From: Henriciella marina DSM 19595
GTDB taxonomy: Bacteria > Pseudomonadota > Alphaproteobacteria > Caulobacterales > Hyphomonadaceae
DNA: 64,000 bases
Assembly (NCBI RefSeq): GCF_000376805.1
Contig: NZ_AQXT01000002.1
Span: 1,178,001 to 1,242,000 of the forward strand
Direction: 5' to 3'
The notes beneath the pieces were generated by a model, which worked only from the letters and a program-made list of their open reading frames with translations, was not told the DNA's origin and ran no database searches. Positions 52,574 to 60,808 of this stretch are shown piece after piece. The position numbers and the translations under genes are program-made. The number at the start of each line of letters is the position of its first letter. Within the stretch, counting starts at the first letter, position 1.

Positions 52574-53023
52574 ATGTCACACAACATTACGACGAGAGCG
52601 CAGGCGAAAGCCCATGCGCGAGAACTACGTGCCGAAGCGGCCCAGCGCGGCGAAAGCCTCAGCCATGCCCGCGCGCTGGAAGCGGTCGCCCACAAACTTG
52701 GCTATCGCGACTGGAACACAGCATCCGCACGCCTGTCGAATCAGGCGGATATCCCTATCCAGGTCGGCGAACGCGTGTCCGGCCGTTATCTGAAACAGCC
52801 CTTCGCGGGCCGCGTTCACGGCGTGCGAGAGCTTGCGGGCGGCATGGGCTACGAGGTTACTCTACACTTCGACAAGCCGGTGGACGTCGTTGAATTTGAT
52901 AGCTTTTCCGGATTACGCCAGCGCGTCAGCGCCATGGTGTCGGAAGATGGCATCTCGTGGAGCAAGACCAGCGACGGGGTCCCGCATCTTGTCATCATGC
53001 GCGAAAGCGCCGCGTTCGTCTGA
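52574..53023 (+). CDS. Glyoxalase-superfamily-associated (Glyoxalase_8 type) protein
   Basis: A 149-residue soluble protein. The N-terminal helical domain 'AQAKAHARELRAEAAQRGESLSHARALEAVAHKLGYRDWNTASA' (in part, residues 9-52) is the characteristic domain placed under 'glyoxalase superfamily' in databases (I recall PF20066), although it has no VOC fold by eye. The C-terminal half ('GRVHGVRELAGGMGYEVTLHFDKPVDVVEFDSFSG', in part) resembles a small beta domain. Function unknown. ATG 52574 is chosen because the domain starts just after it. Confidence 0.75.
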   Translation: MSHNITTRAQAKAHARELRAEAAQRGESLSHARALEAVAHKLGYRDWNTASARLSNQADIPIQVGERVSGRYLKQPFAGRVHGVRELAGGMGYEVTLHFDKPVDVVEFDSFSGLRQRVSAMVSEDGISWSKTSDGVPHLVIMRESAAFV

Positions 53024-53074
53024 ACGGGCTGATTGAGGGTGGCGGCCCGCGACAAGGCTGCCACCTGCCCTTCA

Positions 53075-53467
53075 TTAGCCGGTATTGGCCGCGCCCCGTT
53101 TTGCCACGGCCCTCTGCCAGAGCAGGAGCAGCGGCGAACCAAGCTCGATCACCATGCCCGCCAGCTGACCCGGATCCCCGGGCCCCACTGTCAGCATGGA
53201 GATCAGCCGGCCAAGGCCGCCAATCACAAGCGCGGCACAGATAAAGGCCAGCAGTCTGCCGTGCCGCTCAACTTGCGGGATCGCCCACCAGAGCAGCAGC
53301 GTGACCAGTACATACACGCCGGACAGGTAGCGAAACTGGTTGTCCAGCCCCGCCGGAATATCGCCCGCCGGAAGGAAATAGGCCGCCCCGAACCAGAGCC
53401 CCATGCCCGCAAAAGCGAGCGGGATCAGCGATAGGACGCCGAGCACGATCTGAAGTCCAAGTTTCAT
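53075..53467 (-). CDS. DUF4345-like small membrane protein
   Basis: A 130-residue protein with four hydrophobic segments ('IVLGVLSLIPLAFAGMGL', 'YLSGVYVLVTLLLWWAI', 'LAFICAALVIGGLGRLI', and a C-terminal one). The motif pattern, Arg in 'FRYLSG' and 'GLGRLIS', fits the DUF4345 family of uncharacterised inner-membrane proteins. Start at 53467 has a GGGGGGG stretch just upstream. Confidence 0.72.
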   Translation of the reverse strand: MKLGLQIVLGVLSLIPLAFAGMGLWFGAAYFLPAGDIPAGLDNQFRYLSGVYVLVTLLLWWAIPQVERHGRLLAFICAALVIGGLGRLISMLTVGPGDPGQLAGMVIELGSPLLLLWQRAVAKRGAANTG

Positions 53468-53549
53468 GATGCCCCCCCACGCCACGTCATGCGGCGTTGC
53501 ATCTTATCTATCAGACGGGAGCGGTAGCGTCAGCGCCTATCTCAAAGCG

Positions 53550-54212
53550 TCATGGATAGAGTCGCTCCCGGGCCCAGACGCCGTCCTTGCGGGTGAACTT
53601 CAGACGATCATGCATGCGGAAGGCCTGGTCCTGCCAGAACTCGATGCTTTGGGGCACAACCCGATACCCGCCCCAATTGTCAGGACGCGGAATATCGTCG
53701 CGATCGGCATATTTTTCCTGAAGCGTCTCTATCCGTTCGGCAAAGACACTACGTGACGGCAGTGGCCGTGATTGATCAGAAGCGATGGCGCTGATCCGGC
53801 TCGCCTTGGCGCGTGACGCGAAATACTGGTCGGCTTCCTCTGAAGGGACAGAGACGACCTCGCCGCGCACGCGAACCTGGCGGCGCAGTGACTTCCAGTG
53901 AAACCCAAGCGCGGCGTGGGGGATGACCTTCAGCTGGTCACCCTTGGCGCTCTCAAAATTGGTGTAGAAGGTAAAGCCTTCAGGTCCGACACTTTTAAGA
54001 AGCACCACCCGCACATCGGGACGGCCATGCCCATCCACAGTGGCGAGCGACATGGCGTTCGAGTCGTTGACTTCCTTCTCTCGCGCCGCCGCCATCCACT
54101 CGGCAAACAGGACAAGCGGATCTGCTGCATCCGCGATGAGAGGATTGCCTTCGCTGTCGCGCTTATAATCGGCGTCCGTCGGCGTGGGCGGGATGACATT
54201 GTGATCGCTCAT
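53550..54212 (-). CDS. pdxH: Pyridoxamine 5'-phosphate oxidase
   Basis: FMN enzyme that makes pyridoxal 5'-phosphate from the pyridoxine or pyridoxamine phosphates. A 220-residue protein with 'AMSLATVDGHGRPDVRVVLLK' (in part) and 'FTFYTNFESAKGDQL' (FMN site), 'VRVRGEVVSV', 'SDQSRPLPSR' and the C-terminal 'DRLKFTRKDGVWARERLYP'. All substrate-contacting regions are intact. It starts 24 bp after the SDR gene upstream and may be read with it. Confidence 0.95.
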   Translation of the reverse strand: MSDHNVIPPTPTDADYKRDSEGNPLIADAADPLVLFAEWMAAAREKEVNDSNAMSLATVDGHGRPDVRVVLLKSVGPEGFTFYTNFESAKGDQLKVIPHAALGFHWKSLRRQVRVRGEVVSVPSEEADQYFASRAKASRISAIASDQSRPLPSRSVFAERIETLQEKYADRDDIPRPDNWGGYRVVPQSIEFWQDQAFRMHDRLKFTRKDGVWARERLYP

Positions 54213-54236
54213 GGATGTGCTCTCTAAAAAACCTGA

Positions 54237-54995
54237 TCAGGCGAGGATGCCGCCATCAACGCGCAGCACCTGCCCGGTAATGTAATCTGCTTTCCCGGAG
54301 GCAAGGAATGCGACAGCATCAGCAATATTCTGCGCGCTGCCCCAGCGGCCCTCCAGGGGGATGACCTTTGCGATGCCGGCCATCGTCTTCTCGCGGTCGA
54401 CCGCGCCACTTTCAAAGGCGGTGGTCCACATGCCATCGTCGATCACACCCGGCGCAACAGCGTTCACACGCACCCCTGCCCGGCCAAGGTCTATCGACAT
54501 GTTGCGGGTCATGGAGTTCACAGCGCCCTTGGAAGCCGAATAGGCAATCTGGCCAATGCTCCCGGTGCTGGCCGAGACCGACGAGATGTTCACGACATTG
54601 CCTTTGCGCGACTTCAGGCTCTCGGCGAGTGCATCGGTCAGCAGGATAAGATTGCGGACATTGACGTTCAGCGTCATGTCCAGACCGTCCTCTGTCACAC
54701 GTCCGGCCGGCTCATAAACGCTGACGCCAGCATTGTTCACGAGGATATCGACAGGACCAAGCTGTTCGAGGATGGCTTCGGCCGTCGGCTTCCATCCATC
54801 GGAGGATCCAAGGTCGGCATGGATAACGACCGGGTCTCCGGGAAGCTCGGCTGCCAGTTCTTCGAGCGCCTCAACGCTTCGGGCGACCAGCGCGACACGG
54901 GCGCCGCCTTCTGCCAGCGTGCGGGCGATCGCCTTGCCGATGCCACGGCTGGCTCCGGTGATGACGGCATTCTTTCCGGAAAAATCATAGGTCAT
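54237..54995 (-). CDS. Short-chain dehydrogenase/reductase
   Basis: A 252-residue SDR with 'VITGASRGIGKAIARTL' (cofactor site, residues 10-26), 'LVNNAGVSVYE', catalytic 'ISSVSASTGSIGQIAYSASKGAVN' (in part, Ser-Tyr-Lys) and 'RVNAVAPGVIDDGM'. The C-terminus 'YITGQVLRVDGGI' is that of FabG-like enzymes. Substrate unknown. AGGAGGAG lies 8 nt upstream of the ATG at 54995; the longer open frame does not have this. Confidence 0.9.
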   Translation of the reverse strand: MTYDFSGKNAVITGASRGIGKAIARTLAEGGARVALVARSVEALEELAAELPGDPVVIHADLGSSDGWKPTAEAILEQLGPVDILVNNAGVSVYEPAGRVTEDGLDMTLNVNVRNLILLTDALAESLKSRKGNVVNISSVSASTGSIGQIAYSASKGAVNSMTRNMSIDLGRAGVRVNAVAPGVIDDGMWTTAFESGAVDREKTMAGIAKVIPLEGRWGSAQNIADAVAFLASGKADYITGQVLRVDGGILA

Positions 54996-55130
54996 TCTAA
55001 ATCTCCTCCTCAGTATGGTTTGTTTGAACAAAGCGTATTGCAATCAGCCATCTTGGCAATGAAATGAGCTTGGCGTGACACAGAAGGCCGCGTCGATCAT
55101 ACTGACGCCCAAGTGAAAACAGGATTGAAT

Positions 55131-55595
55131 ATGAAAACGCATGCGAAGCTGATTATCGGAATGCTGCTTGCGGGATCTGCGTTCTGGATGCCTGCCGCAG
55201 CCGATCAGACCGATGATGGCGAACAGGACAAGGCGCAGGTCGTGCGCGCCTACACCGACGCCTTCAACAGGCAGGACGCCGAAGAGATGGCCGACCTGCT
55301 GCATCCAGACATTCAATTGATGGCGATGAGTGGAAACGGGCTCGAGGCGATCAGCTCCGGCAAGAAGGTGATGAAGACGCAGATGCTCGATAATTTCCGC
55401 ACCGAAACGCCGACGACAACGAGCCTTTCGGACATTCGCGAAACGTCATCTGGCGTCCAGGTAACGGAAACCGCCACCTGGCAGGGCGACGATGGCAAGG
55501 AAAAATCGCAATCGATTTCGGTCCTCTACACCGTCACCTCTGACGGCCTGATCCGGCGCATCCAGTATATGGAACCGCAATTGACAGAGCCCTGA
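55131..55595 (+). CDS. Exported NTF2/SnoaL-like protein
   Basis: A 154-residue protein with a signal peptide (1-24, 'GMLLAGSAFWMPAAA'). The mature part begins 'KAQVVRAYTDAFNRQDAEEMADLLHPDIQLM' (in part), the opening helix and strand of the NTF2/SnoaL-like cone fold used by small ligand-binding proteins and enzymes. No catalytic residues can be named. AGGA lies 7 nt before the ATG. Confidence 0.72.
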   Translation: MKTHAKLIIGMLLAGSAFWMPAAADQTDDGEQDKAQVVRAYTDAFNRQDAEEMADLLHPDIQLMAMSGNGLEAISSGKKVMKTQMLDNFRTETPTTTSLSDIRETSSGVQVTETATWQGDDGKEKSQSISVLYTVTSDGLIRRIQYMEPQLTEP

Positions 55596-55729
55596 TCGGC
55601 TCTGCCGCGGTCCACCGCGTTGAATCCAGGGGCATAGACTGCGGCATCGCTGCCGGACTGCTTGCCCTTGCTCTCTAAATTCGCCATTGATGCGCGCAAA
55701 TTCCAGACATCTGCGAGAAGGATACTCCC

Positions 55730-56713
55730 ATGAAAAAGCCCGTCAAAGTTGCCGTCACCGGAGCCGCTGGCCAGATCGGCTATGCGCTTCTTTTCCGCAT
55801 CGCGGCTGGTGACATGCTTGGTCCAGACCAGCCGGTGGACCTGCACCTTCTTGAAATCACCCCCGCCCTCGGCGCTCTGAACGGCGTTGTGATGGAGCTC
55901 AATGACTGCGCCTTCCCACTGCTGAACAATATCGTTGCGACGGATGACCCGAACGTGGCGTTCAAGGATTGCGATTTTGCGCTGCTGGTTGGCGCAATGC
56001 CCCGCAAGCAAGGCATGGAGCGCAAGGACCTGCTGTCAGCCAACGGCTCGATCTTCGGACCGCAGGGCAAGGCGATCAATGATCACGCCTCGCGCGATGT
56101 GAAGGTTCTCGTTGTTGGCAACCCGGCCAACACCAATGCCCTGATCGCCCAGCAGGCCGCCCCTGACCTCGACCCCAATTGCTTCACCGCAATGGTCCGT
56201 CTCGACCATAACCGCGCGATGAGCCAGCTGGCTGAGAAGACCGGCGCCCACAATACCGACATCAAGAAGATGATCATCTGGGGCAACCACTCGGCGACCC
56301 AGTATCCGGACCTGCATCACGCGACGATCAAAAGCGAGCCGGCGCTCTCCAAGGTAGATCAGGACTGGTATGACGGCACGTTTATTCCAGAGGTGCAGCA
56401 ACGCGGTGCGGCGATCATCAAGGCCCGTGGCGCGTCCTCTGCCGCGTCTGCCGCCTCAGCTGCCATCGACCATATGCGCAGCTGGGCGCTCGGCACCGAA
56501 GACGGTGACTGGGTCTCCATGGGCATTCCGTCGGATGGCTCCTACGACATCGAGCCAGGCGTTATCTATGGCTACCCGGTGACCTGCAAGGACGGCAAAT
56601 ACACCATCGTTCAGGGCCTCGAGATCAATGAGTTCTCGCGCGCCAAGATGGACGCGACCGAAAAAGAACTGCGCGAAGAGCGCGAAGCGGTAAAGGACCT
56701 GCTCGGCTCCTAA
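55730..56713 (+). CDS. mdh: Malate dehydrogenase (cytosolic/type 2)
   Basis: A 327-residue NAD-dependent malate dehydrogenase of the TCA cycle. '[21 protein letters not shown]' (in part) is the nucleotide loop, '[13 protein letters not shown]' and '[14 protein letters not shown]' give the substrate Arg and neighbours, and '[13 protein letters not shown]' carries the catalytic His. This is the type known from actinobacteria, betaproteobacteria and eukaryotic cytosol; most alphaproteobacteria I recall instead use the LDH-like type with 'GAGQIGGTLA'. AGAAGGA lies 6-9 nt upstream of the start. Confidence 0.95.
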   Translation: MKKPVKVAVTGAAGQIGYALLFRIAAGDMLGPDQPVDLHLLEITPALGALNGVVMELNDCAFPLLNNIVATDDPNVAFKDCDFALLVGAMPRKQGMERKDLLSANGSIFGPQGKAINDHASRDVKVLVVGNPANTNALIAQQAAPDLDPNCFTAMVRLDHNRAMSQLAEKTGAHNTDIKKMIIWGNHSATQYPDLHHATIKSEPALSKVDQDWYDGTFIPEVQQRGAAIIKARGASSAASAASAAIDHMRSWALGTEDGDWVSMGIPSDGSYDIEPGVIYGYPVTCKDGKYTIVQGLEINEFSRAKMDATEKELREEREAVKDLLGS

Positions 56714-56752
56714 GGCCAGCAGCACTTACCCTCAACAAATCGACGGGCAGCC

Positions 56753-57841
56753 ATGTCTCATAATACGTCCGGCCACCTCTTCCGCGTGACCACCTGGGGC
56801 GAAAGCCACGGGGCGGCCATCGGGTGCGTGGTTGATGGCTGCCCGCCTAATCTCAAGCTGGATGAAGCCTATGTTCAGGGCTTCCTCGACAAGCGGAAAC
56901 CCGGAACGAGCCGTTTCGTCACGCAGCGCAAGGAGCCAGATGAGGTCCGCATTCTCTCTGGTGTCTTTGCCGATGACCGGACAGACGGCCAGGTCACGAC
57001 AGGCACGCCGATCTCGATGATGATCGAGAATGTCGACCAGCGCTCCAAGGACTATTCGGAAATCCGCGACCGCTACCGGCCCGGCCATGCCGACTATGCC
57101 TATGACCAGAAATACGGGATCCGCGACTATCGCGGCGGCGGACGGTCGTCAGCGCGCGAAACGGCGATGCGCGTGGCTGCCGGTGCAGTGGCCCGCCGGG
57201 TCGTCGGCGACGCCATCACGATCCGCGGCGCAGTCGTCCAGATCGGCCCGCACATGATCAACCCTGAAGCCTGGAATTGGGACGAGACATCGAACAATCC
57301 GTTCTGGTGCCCCGATGCCAAGACAGCAGCCAAATGGGAAGCCTTTCTGGACGAGACCCGCAAGTCGGGCTCCAGCGCGGGCGCCGTTGTTGAAGTGCAC
57401 GCCTCGGGCGTCCCGGCTGGCTGGGGCGCGCCAATCTATGGCAAGCTAGACGCCGAACTTGCCAGCGCGATGATGAGCATCAATGCCGCCAAGGGCGTCG
57501 AGATCGGCGCAGGCTTTGCCGCCGCGTCCTATTCCGGCGAAGAGAATGCCGACGAGATGCGCATGGGCAATGAAGGCGTGCGCTTCCTGTCGAACAATAA
57601 TGGCGGTGTGGCCGGCGGTATCTCGACCGGTCAGGACGTCGTCGTCCGGATCGCGATCAAGCCAACCTCTTCCATCCTGTCGCAGACCCGTTCCGTGACG
57701 CGGGACGGCGACGAGGTGGATGTCCGCACCAAGGGCCGTCACGACCCCTGCGTCGGCATCCGCGCGGTGCCTGTCGCAGAAGCGATGATGGCTTGCGTGC
57801 TCGCAGATGCGAAGCTCCGGCATCAAGGGCAGATGGGGTAA
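56753..57841 (+). CDS. aroC: Chorismate synthase
   Basis: Last enzyme of the shikimate pathway: converts 5-enolpyruvylshikimate-3-phosphate to chorismate with reduced FMN. A 362-residue protein with the three family signatures: '[17 protein letters not shown]' (16-32), '[30 protein letters not shown]' (in part, near 103-132) and '[17 protein letters not shown]' (about 330-346). Length and all signatures are normal. It follows mdh after 39 bp on the same strand. Confidence 0.97.
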   Translation: MSHNTSGHLFRVTTWGESHGAAIGCVVDGCPPNLKLDEAYVQGFLDKRKPGTSRFVTQRKEPDEVRILSGVFADDRTDGQVTTGTPISMMIENVDQRSKDYSEIRDRYRPGHADYAYDQKYGIRDYRGGGRSSARETAMRVAAGAVARRVVGDAITIRGAVVQIGPHMINPEAWNWDETSNNPFWCPDAKTAAKWEAFLDETRKSGSSAGAVVEVHASGVPAGWGAPIYGKLDAELASAMMSINAAKGVEIGAGFAAASYSGEENADEMRMGNEGVRFLSNNNGGVAGGISTGQDVVVRIAIKPTSSILSQTRSVTRDGDEVDVRTKGRHDPCVGIRAVPVAEAMMACVLADAKLRHQGQMG

Positions 57842-57925
57842 CCGCCCCCTCAAATTCGCTGAACATCTTGGCTGCCGCCTCCCCGCCGAAAGGTGGGGTC
57901 CATGACGGCTGGGTGGTCTGCTCTC

Positions 57926-57963
57926 AACCGCCATGGGTCCCAGCTTTCGCTGGGATGGCGGTT
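57926..57963. repeat. REP-like palindromic sequence
   Basis: AACCGCCAT ... ATGGCGGTT outer arms (9 bp, 57926-57934 with 57955-57963) enclose TCCCAGC-TTTC-GCTGGGA, with a GGG bulge on one side. The TCCCAGCTTTCGCTGGGA core is a sequence I recall as a common dispersed palindrome in alphaproteobacteria and others. It lies between convergent aroC and fpr and may act as a bidirectional transcript end. Confidence 0.6.
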
Positions 57964-57990
57964 AACGAGCGGTTCTTCAAGAAAGTAAGA

Positions 57991-58806
57991 TTACCCCACA
58001 AACGCCTTCTCGATCACGAATTCAGCTGGCGCGGCGTTGGAGCCCTCTGTCAGGCCTGCCTCCTGCATCAGCTCTTTCATTTCCAGCGTCATCGGCATGG
58101 AGCCGCAGATCATGGCGCGGTCCGTGGACGGGTCCATCGGCGGCAGGTCGAGGCTTTTGTAAAGCTCACCGGAGCGGATGAGGTCGGTTGGCCGGCCCAT
58201 ACGGTCTGACTTTTCCTGCGTGCAGGAGGTGAACAGCTTCAGCTTGCCGTGCACCATTTCGCCAACCAGCGGATCGTTGACGAGGTCCTCGACCAGTTTG
58301 GTGGAGTATTGAAGCTCTCCGTTCTGGCGGCAGGTGTGGGTGACGATGACGTCCTCGAACTTCTCATAGGTTTCAGGATCGCGCACCAGACTGGCGAAAG
58401 GCGCAAAGCCCGTACCGGTGGAGAACATGTAGAGACGCTTGCCCGGCGTCAGTGCGTCCAGCACCAGCGTGCCGGTCGGCTTCTTGCCGAGAAGGACCTT
58501 GTCGCCCGGCTGAATCTTCTGAAGGCGCGAGGTCAGCGGCCCGTCAGGCACCTTGATGGAATAAAACTCCAGCGAGTCGTCCCAGGCTGGAGACGCCACA
58601 GAATAGGCGCGCAGGAGCGGTTTACCGTTCTCGCGCGGCAGGCCGATCATCACAAACTCACCCGACCGGAAGCGGAAGCTTTGCGGGCGGGTGATCCGGA
58701 AGGAAAACAGCCGGTCGGTATAGTGTTCAACCGACAGGACGGTTTCCTCGGTCGGCGCGTTCGGATTGACGCGTGGCGCGGCAGATTGCTGGCTGGCAGT
58801 CGTCAT
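57991..58806 (-). CDS. fpr: Ferredoxin--NADP+ reductase
   Basis: A 271-residue FAD enzyme shuttling electrons between NADPH and ferredoxin or flavodoxin. The FAD site reads 'LLRAYSVASPAWD' (R-x-Y-S, about residues 64-76) and 'IQPGDKVLLGKKPTGTLVLD' (in part); the NADP part has 'MFSTGTGFAPFASLVRDPETYEKF' (in part) and 'AMICGSMPM'. It ends '...FVIEKAFVG', the usual C-terminus of the bacterial subclass I/II Fpr, which carries the mobile aromatic/terminal segment. Oxidative stress induction is known for the family; no site was recognised here. Confidence 0.94.
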   Translation of the reverse strand: MTTASQQSAAPRVNPNAPTEETVLSVEHYTDRLFSFRITRPQSFRFRSGEFVMIGLPRENGKPLLRAYSVASPAWDDSLEFYSIKVPDGPLTSRLQKIQPGDKVLLGKKPTGTLVLDALTPGKRLYMFSTGTGFAPFASLVRDPETYEKFEDVIVTHTCRQNGELQYSTKLVEDLVNDPLVGEMVHGKLKLFTSCTQEKSDRMGRPTDLIRSGELYKSLDLPPMDPSTDRAMICGSMPMTLEMKELMQEAGLTEGSNAAPAEFVIEKAFVG

Positions 58807-58993
58807 AGTCTGATCCCGATAATCACTGGTCGCTGCGTGACATGACGGTGGAGAGGCAAATGTGCAAGCGCCGGAACGGTCGCATTAGCAGAACTAAATA
58901 GGGAAAGGCAGGCGCAGCGATGACGCTGGCCTGCCTTTCGAAGGGCGGATCGCGCTGGTCTAACAGCGCAGTCCGGCTATGGAATTATCGGTG

Positions 58994-59371
58994 CTATTCG
59001 GCGCCGACGACCCAGTAGCGCTCAACCTTGTAATAGTCGAAGGCGGCGTCGCGGGCCGCTGCACCGTCATCCTTGGTGAGCTCTTCAAGGCTATGGGCAG
59101 GCGCATTCTTCAGCTGCTCTTCGGTAAAGGGCACGATGTAGCCGCCCTTGTCTTTTTCATAGTCGAGGGAGGACCATGGAATGGGGTGGAATTTCTCGCC
59201 AAGGCCGAGGAAACCGCCAAAGCCGACGACAGCGAACATGATATTCGTGTCGAGCTTGTTCAGCATGACGTCCTCGATCTCACCGATCTTGTCGCCGTTG
59301 GTGGAGTAGACGTTTGTTCCGATCACGCGGGAGGCGCGGATGGCTGTTGTATGTCCTTTTGGTGTAGGCAT
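58994..59371 (-). CDS. PRC-barrel domain protein
   Basis: A 125-residue soluble protein with a PRC barrel: 'IRASRVIGTNVYSTNGDKIGEIEDVML' (in part, residues 11-37) followed by 'FAVVGFGGFLGLGEKFHPIPWSSL' (in part). PRC barrels bind other proteins or RNA, as in the photosynthetic reaction centre H subunit and RimM; stand-alone copies like this are often stress-related proteins of unknown task. ATG 59371 has AAAGGAAC upstream. Confidence 0.86.
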   Translation of the reverse strand: MPTPKGHTTAIRASRVIGTNVYSTNGDKIGEIEDVMLNKLDTNIMFAVVGFGGFLGLGEKFHPIPWSSLDYEKDKGGYIVPFTEEQLKNAPAHSLEELTKDDGAAARDAAFDYYKVERYWVVGAE

Positions 59372-59448
59372 GGCAGTTCCTTTCTGTTGGTTGCGCGAAG
59401 CATTCTGCTTCTGCCTCAACAACAAGATGCCAGGCCGTCTGGTTCCTC

Positions 59449-60039
59449 TCAGTTTTCCTGCAGACCGGTAACTTCGCGCCAGTGCTGGCGGCAAAGGGAC
59501 TGGTAATGATCCTTGTCGATATCGACCTGCTGGCCCTCTGTCTGGGGCTGGCCAGCCTCATCAACGCGGGCCGTCATCGTGGCCTTCTTTCCGCAATGGC
59601 AGATGGTGCGGATTTCGCGCAGGCTGTCGGCGATACCCAACAGCTCCGCCGAGCCGTCAAAGAGCTTGCCCTGGAAGTCTGTTCGAAGGCCGTAGCAGAG
59701 CACCGGGATGGAAAGCCGGTCGGCCACGCTGGAGAGCTCCCAGACCTGATCGCGGGTGAGAAACTGTGCCTCATCGAGAAGGATCGCACTGAGCGGCGTG
59801 CTGGCATGGGCCGCCGCGATGGCATCGAACAGATCGACATCTTCTGCAAACCGGTGCGCGTCCGCCGAAAGACCGATGCGCGAACTGATCCTGGCGAGGT
59901 CGCTGTCGCCCGCCTTGGTGTGGTGCGACGTCCAGAGCATGACGGTCATCCCGCGCTCGCGGTAGTTATGCGCCGACTGGAGCAGGATCGTCGACTTGCC
60001 GGCATTCATTGCCGAATAGGTGAAATAGAGCTTTGCCAA
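59449..60039 (-). CDS. tdk: Thymidine kinase
   Basis: A 196-residue type II thymidine kinase that phosphorylates salvaged thymidine. The P-loop is 'YSAMNAGKSTILLQSA' (residues 8-23), the catalytic Asp-Glu is in 'ILLDEAQFLTRDQV' (about 87-100), and the lasso/zinc part has 'ICHCGKKATM' and 'SLCRQHW', four cysteine/histidine ligands. 'YGLRTDFQGKLFDGS' is also diagnostic. Complete and of normal length. Confidence 0.95.
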   Translation of the reverse strand: MAKLYFTYSAMNAGKSTILLQSAHNYRERGMTVMLWTSHHTKAGDSDLARISSRIGLSADAHRFAEDVDLFDAIAAAHASTPLSAILLDEAQFLTRDQVWELSSVADRLSIPVLCYGLRTDFQGKLFDGSAELLGIADSLREIRTICHCGKKATMTARVDEAGQPQTEGQQVDIDKDHYQSLCRQHWREVTGLQEN

Positions 60040-60115
60040 GACCTCGTGTCTCCTCTGGATTCCGGGCGCATCCGATCAGCAAAAGGCCTGGCGCGATTCC
60101 ACATCTGGCCGGAAA

Positions 60116-60469
60116 TCATTCATCAGGCGTCTCGATATCTTCGGTCAGGAAATGGCGGGCCTGCTTGTCCTCAACTTCCAGAACCCAGAGGTCGAGGTCA
60201 CGGCCCCGCGCGCGTCTGACATAGTCGTCGGCCTCGGCTTCTGTTTCGCCGACCCCCTGAAGCCTGACATCGGAAAAGATGCGTTCTCCGTCCATACTCG
60301 TTCGCGGCACATAGACACGCGCGCCGCCGGACAGGTCGGCGACCTTGACCATGACGTCCCCGCGCTCACGATCTCCCTTCTGGACCACGAAACAGCTCGC
60401 GCCTGCGACCTGTGCGCGGCGCACCAGGGCGTCGACCCAGAGCCATGTTGGCAATCGTTCTTCCAGCAA
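60116..60469 (-). CDS. DUF1491 family protein
   Basis: A 117-residue alphaproteobacterial protein of unknown function. Family pattern: 'RLPTWLWVDALVRRAQVAGASCFVV' (in part) and 'KGDRERGDVMVKVADL', then 'DDYVRRARGRDLDLWVLEVED' (in part). It is soluble, without signal peptide. The family is widespread in Caulobacterales and relatives, which supports the placement of the organism. Confidence 0.85.
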   Translation of the reverse strand: MLEERLPTWLWVDALVRRAQVAGASCFVVQKGDRERGDVMVKVADLSGGARVYVPRTSMDGERIFSDVRLQGVGETEAEADDYVRRARGRDLDLWVLEVEDKQARHFLTEDIETPDE

Positions 60470-60553
60470 ATTCCTCGCCCCTCAGATGACCGGCATGTCG
60501 CTTGCAACGCGTTGATCAGACCGAGACCCTAACGCGCGAAGCCAGGCCACACC

Positions 60554-60799
60554 ATGATCCAATTCCTTGCCACAGCAGCTTCCGCAATCCAGTCATCTGG
60601 CGACAAGCTCACTGGCAGCGTCACTGCGCTTTCGCTTGGTGGCAAGGACGTCCTTTCGGCACGAGCGCTTGAAGCGACCGGGTCCAGCGTGCTGCCGCTT
60701 GAAGTGGTTCTCATCCTGATCGGCGCGATGCTGGTCAGCGGATTTGCGCTGCTGCTTCGAGAGACGCGCATCGAACGCAAGTCTTCCTCAGACCACTGA
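60554..60799 (+). CDS. Small single-span membrane protein, hypothetical
   Basis: An 81-residue ORF with one clear hydrophobic segment (about 47-67, 'LPLEVVLILIGAMLVSGFALLL') and a charged C-terminal tail 'RETRIERKSSSDH'. The first 40 residues are Ser/Ala/Gly-rich. Shine-Dalgarno is only AGG. It ends 9 bp from the convergent histidine kinase gene. Not recognised; coding status is likely but not certain. Confidence 0.55.
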   Translation: MIQFLATAASAIQSSGDKLTGSVTALSLGGKDVLSARALEATGSSVLPLEVVLILIGAMLVSGFALLLRETRIERKSSSDH

Positions 60800-60808
60800 T
60801 ATCTTCGC

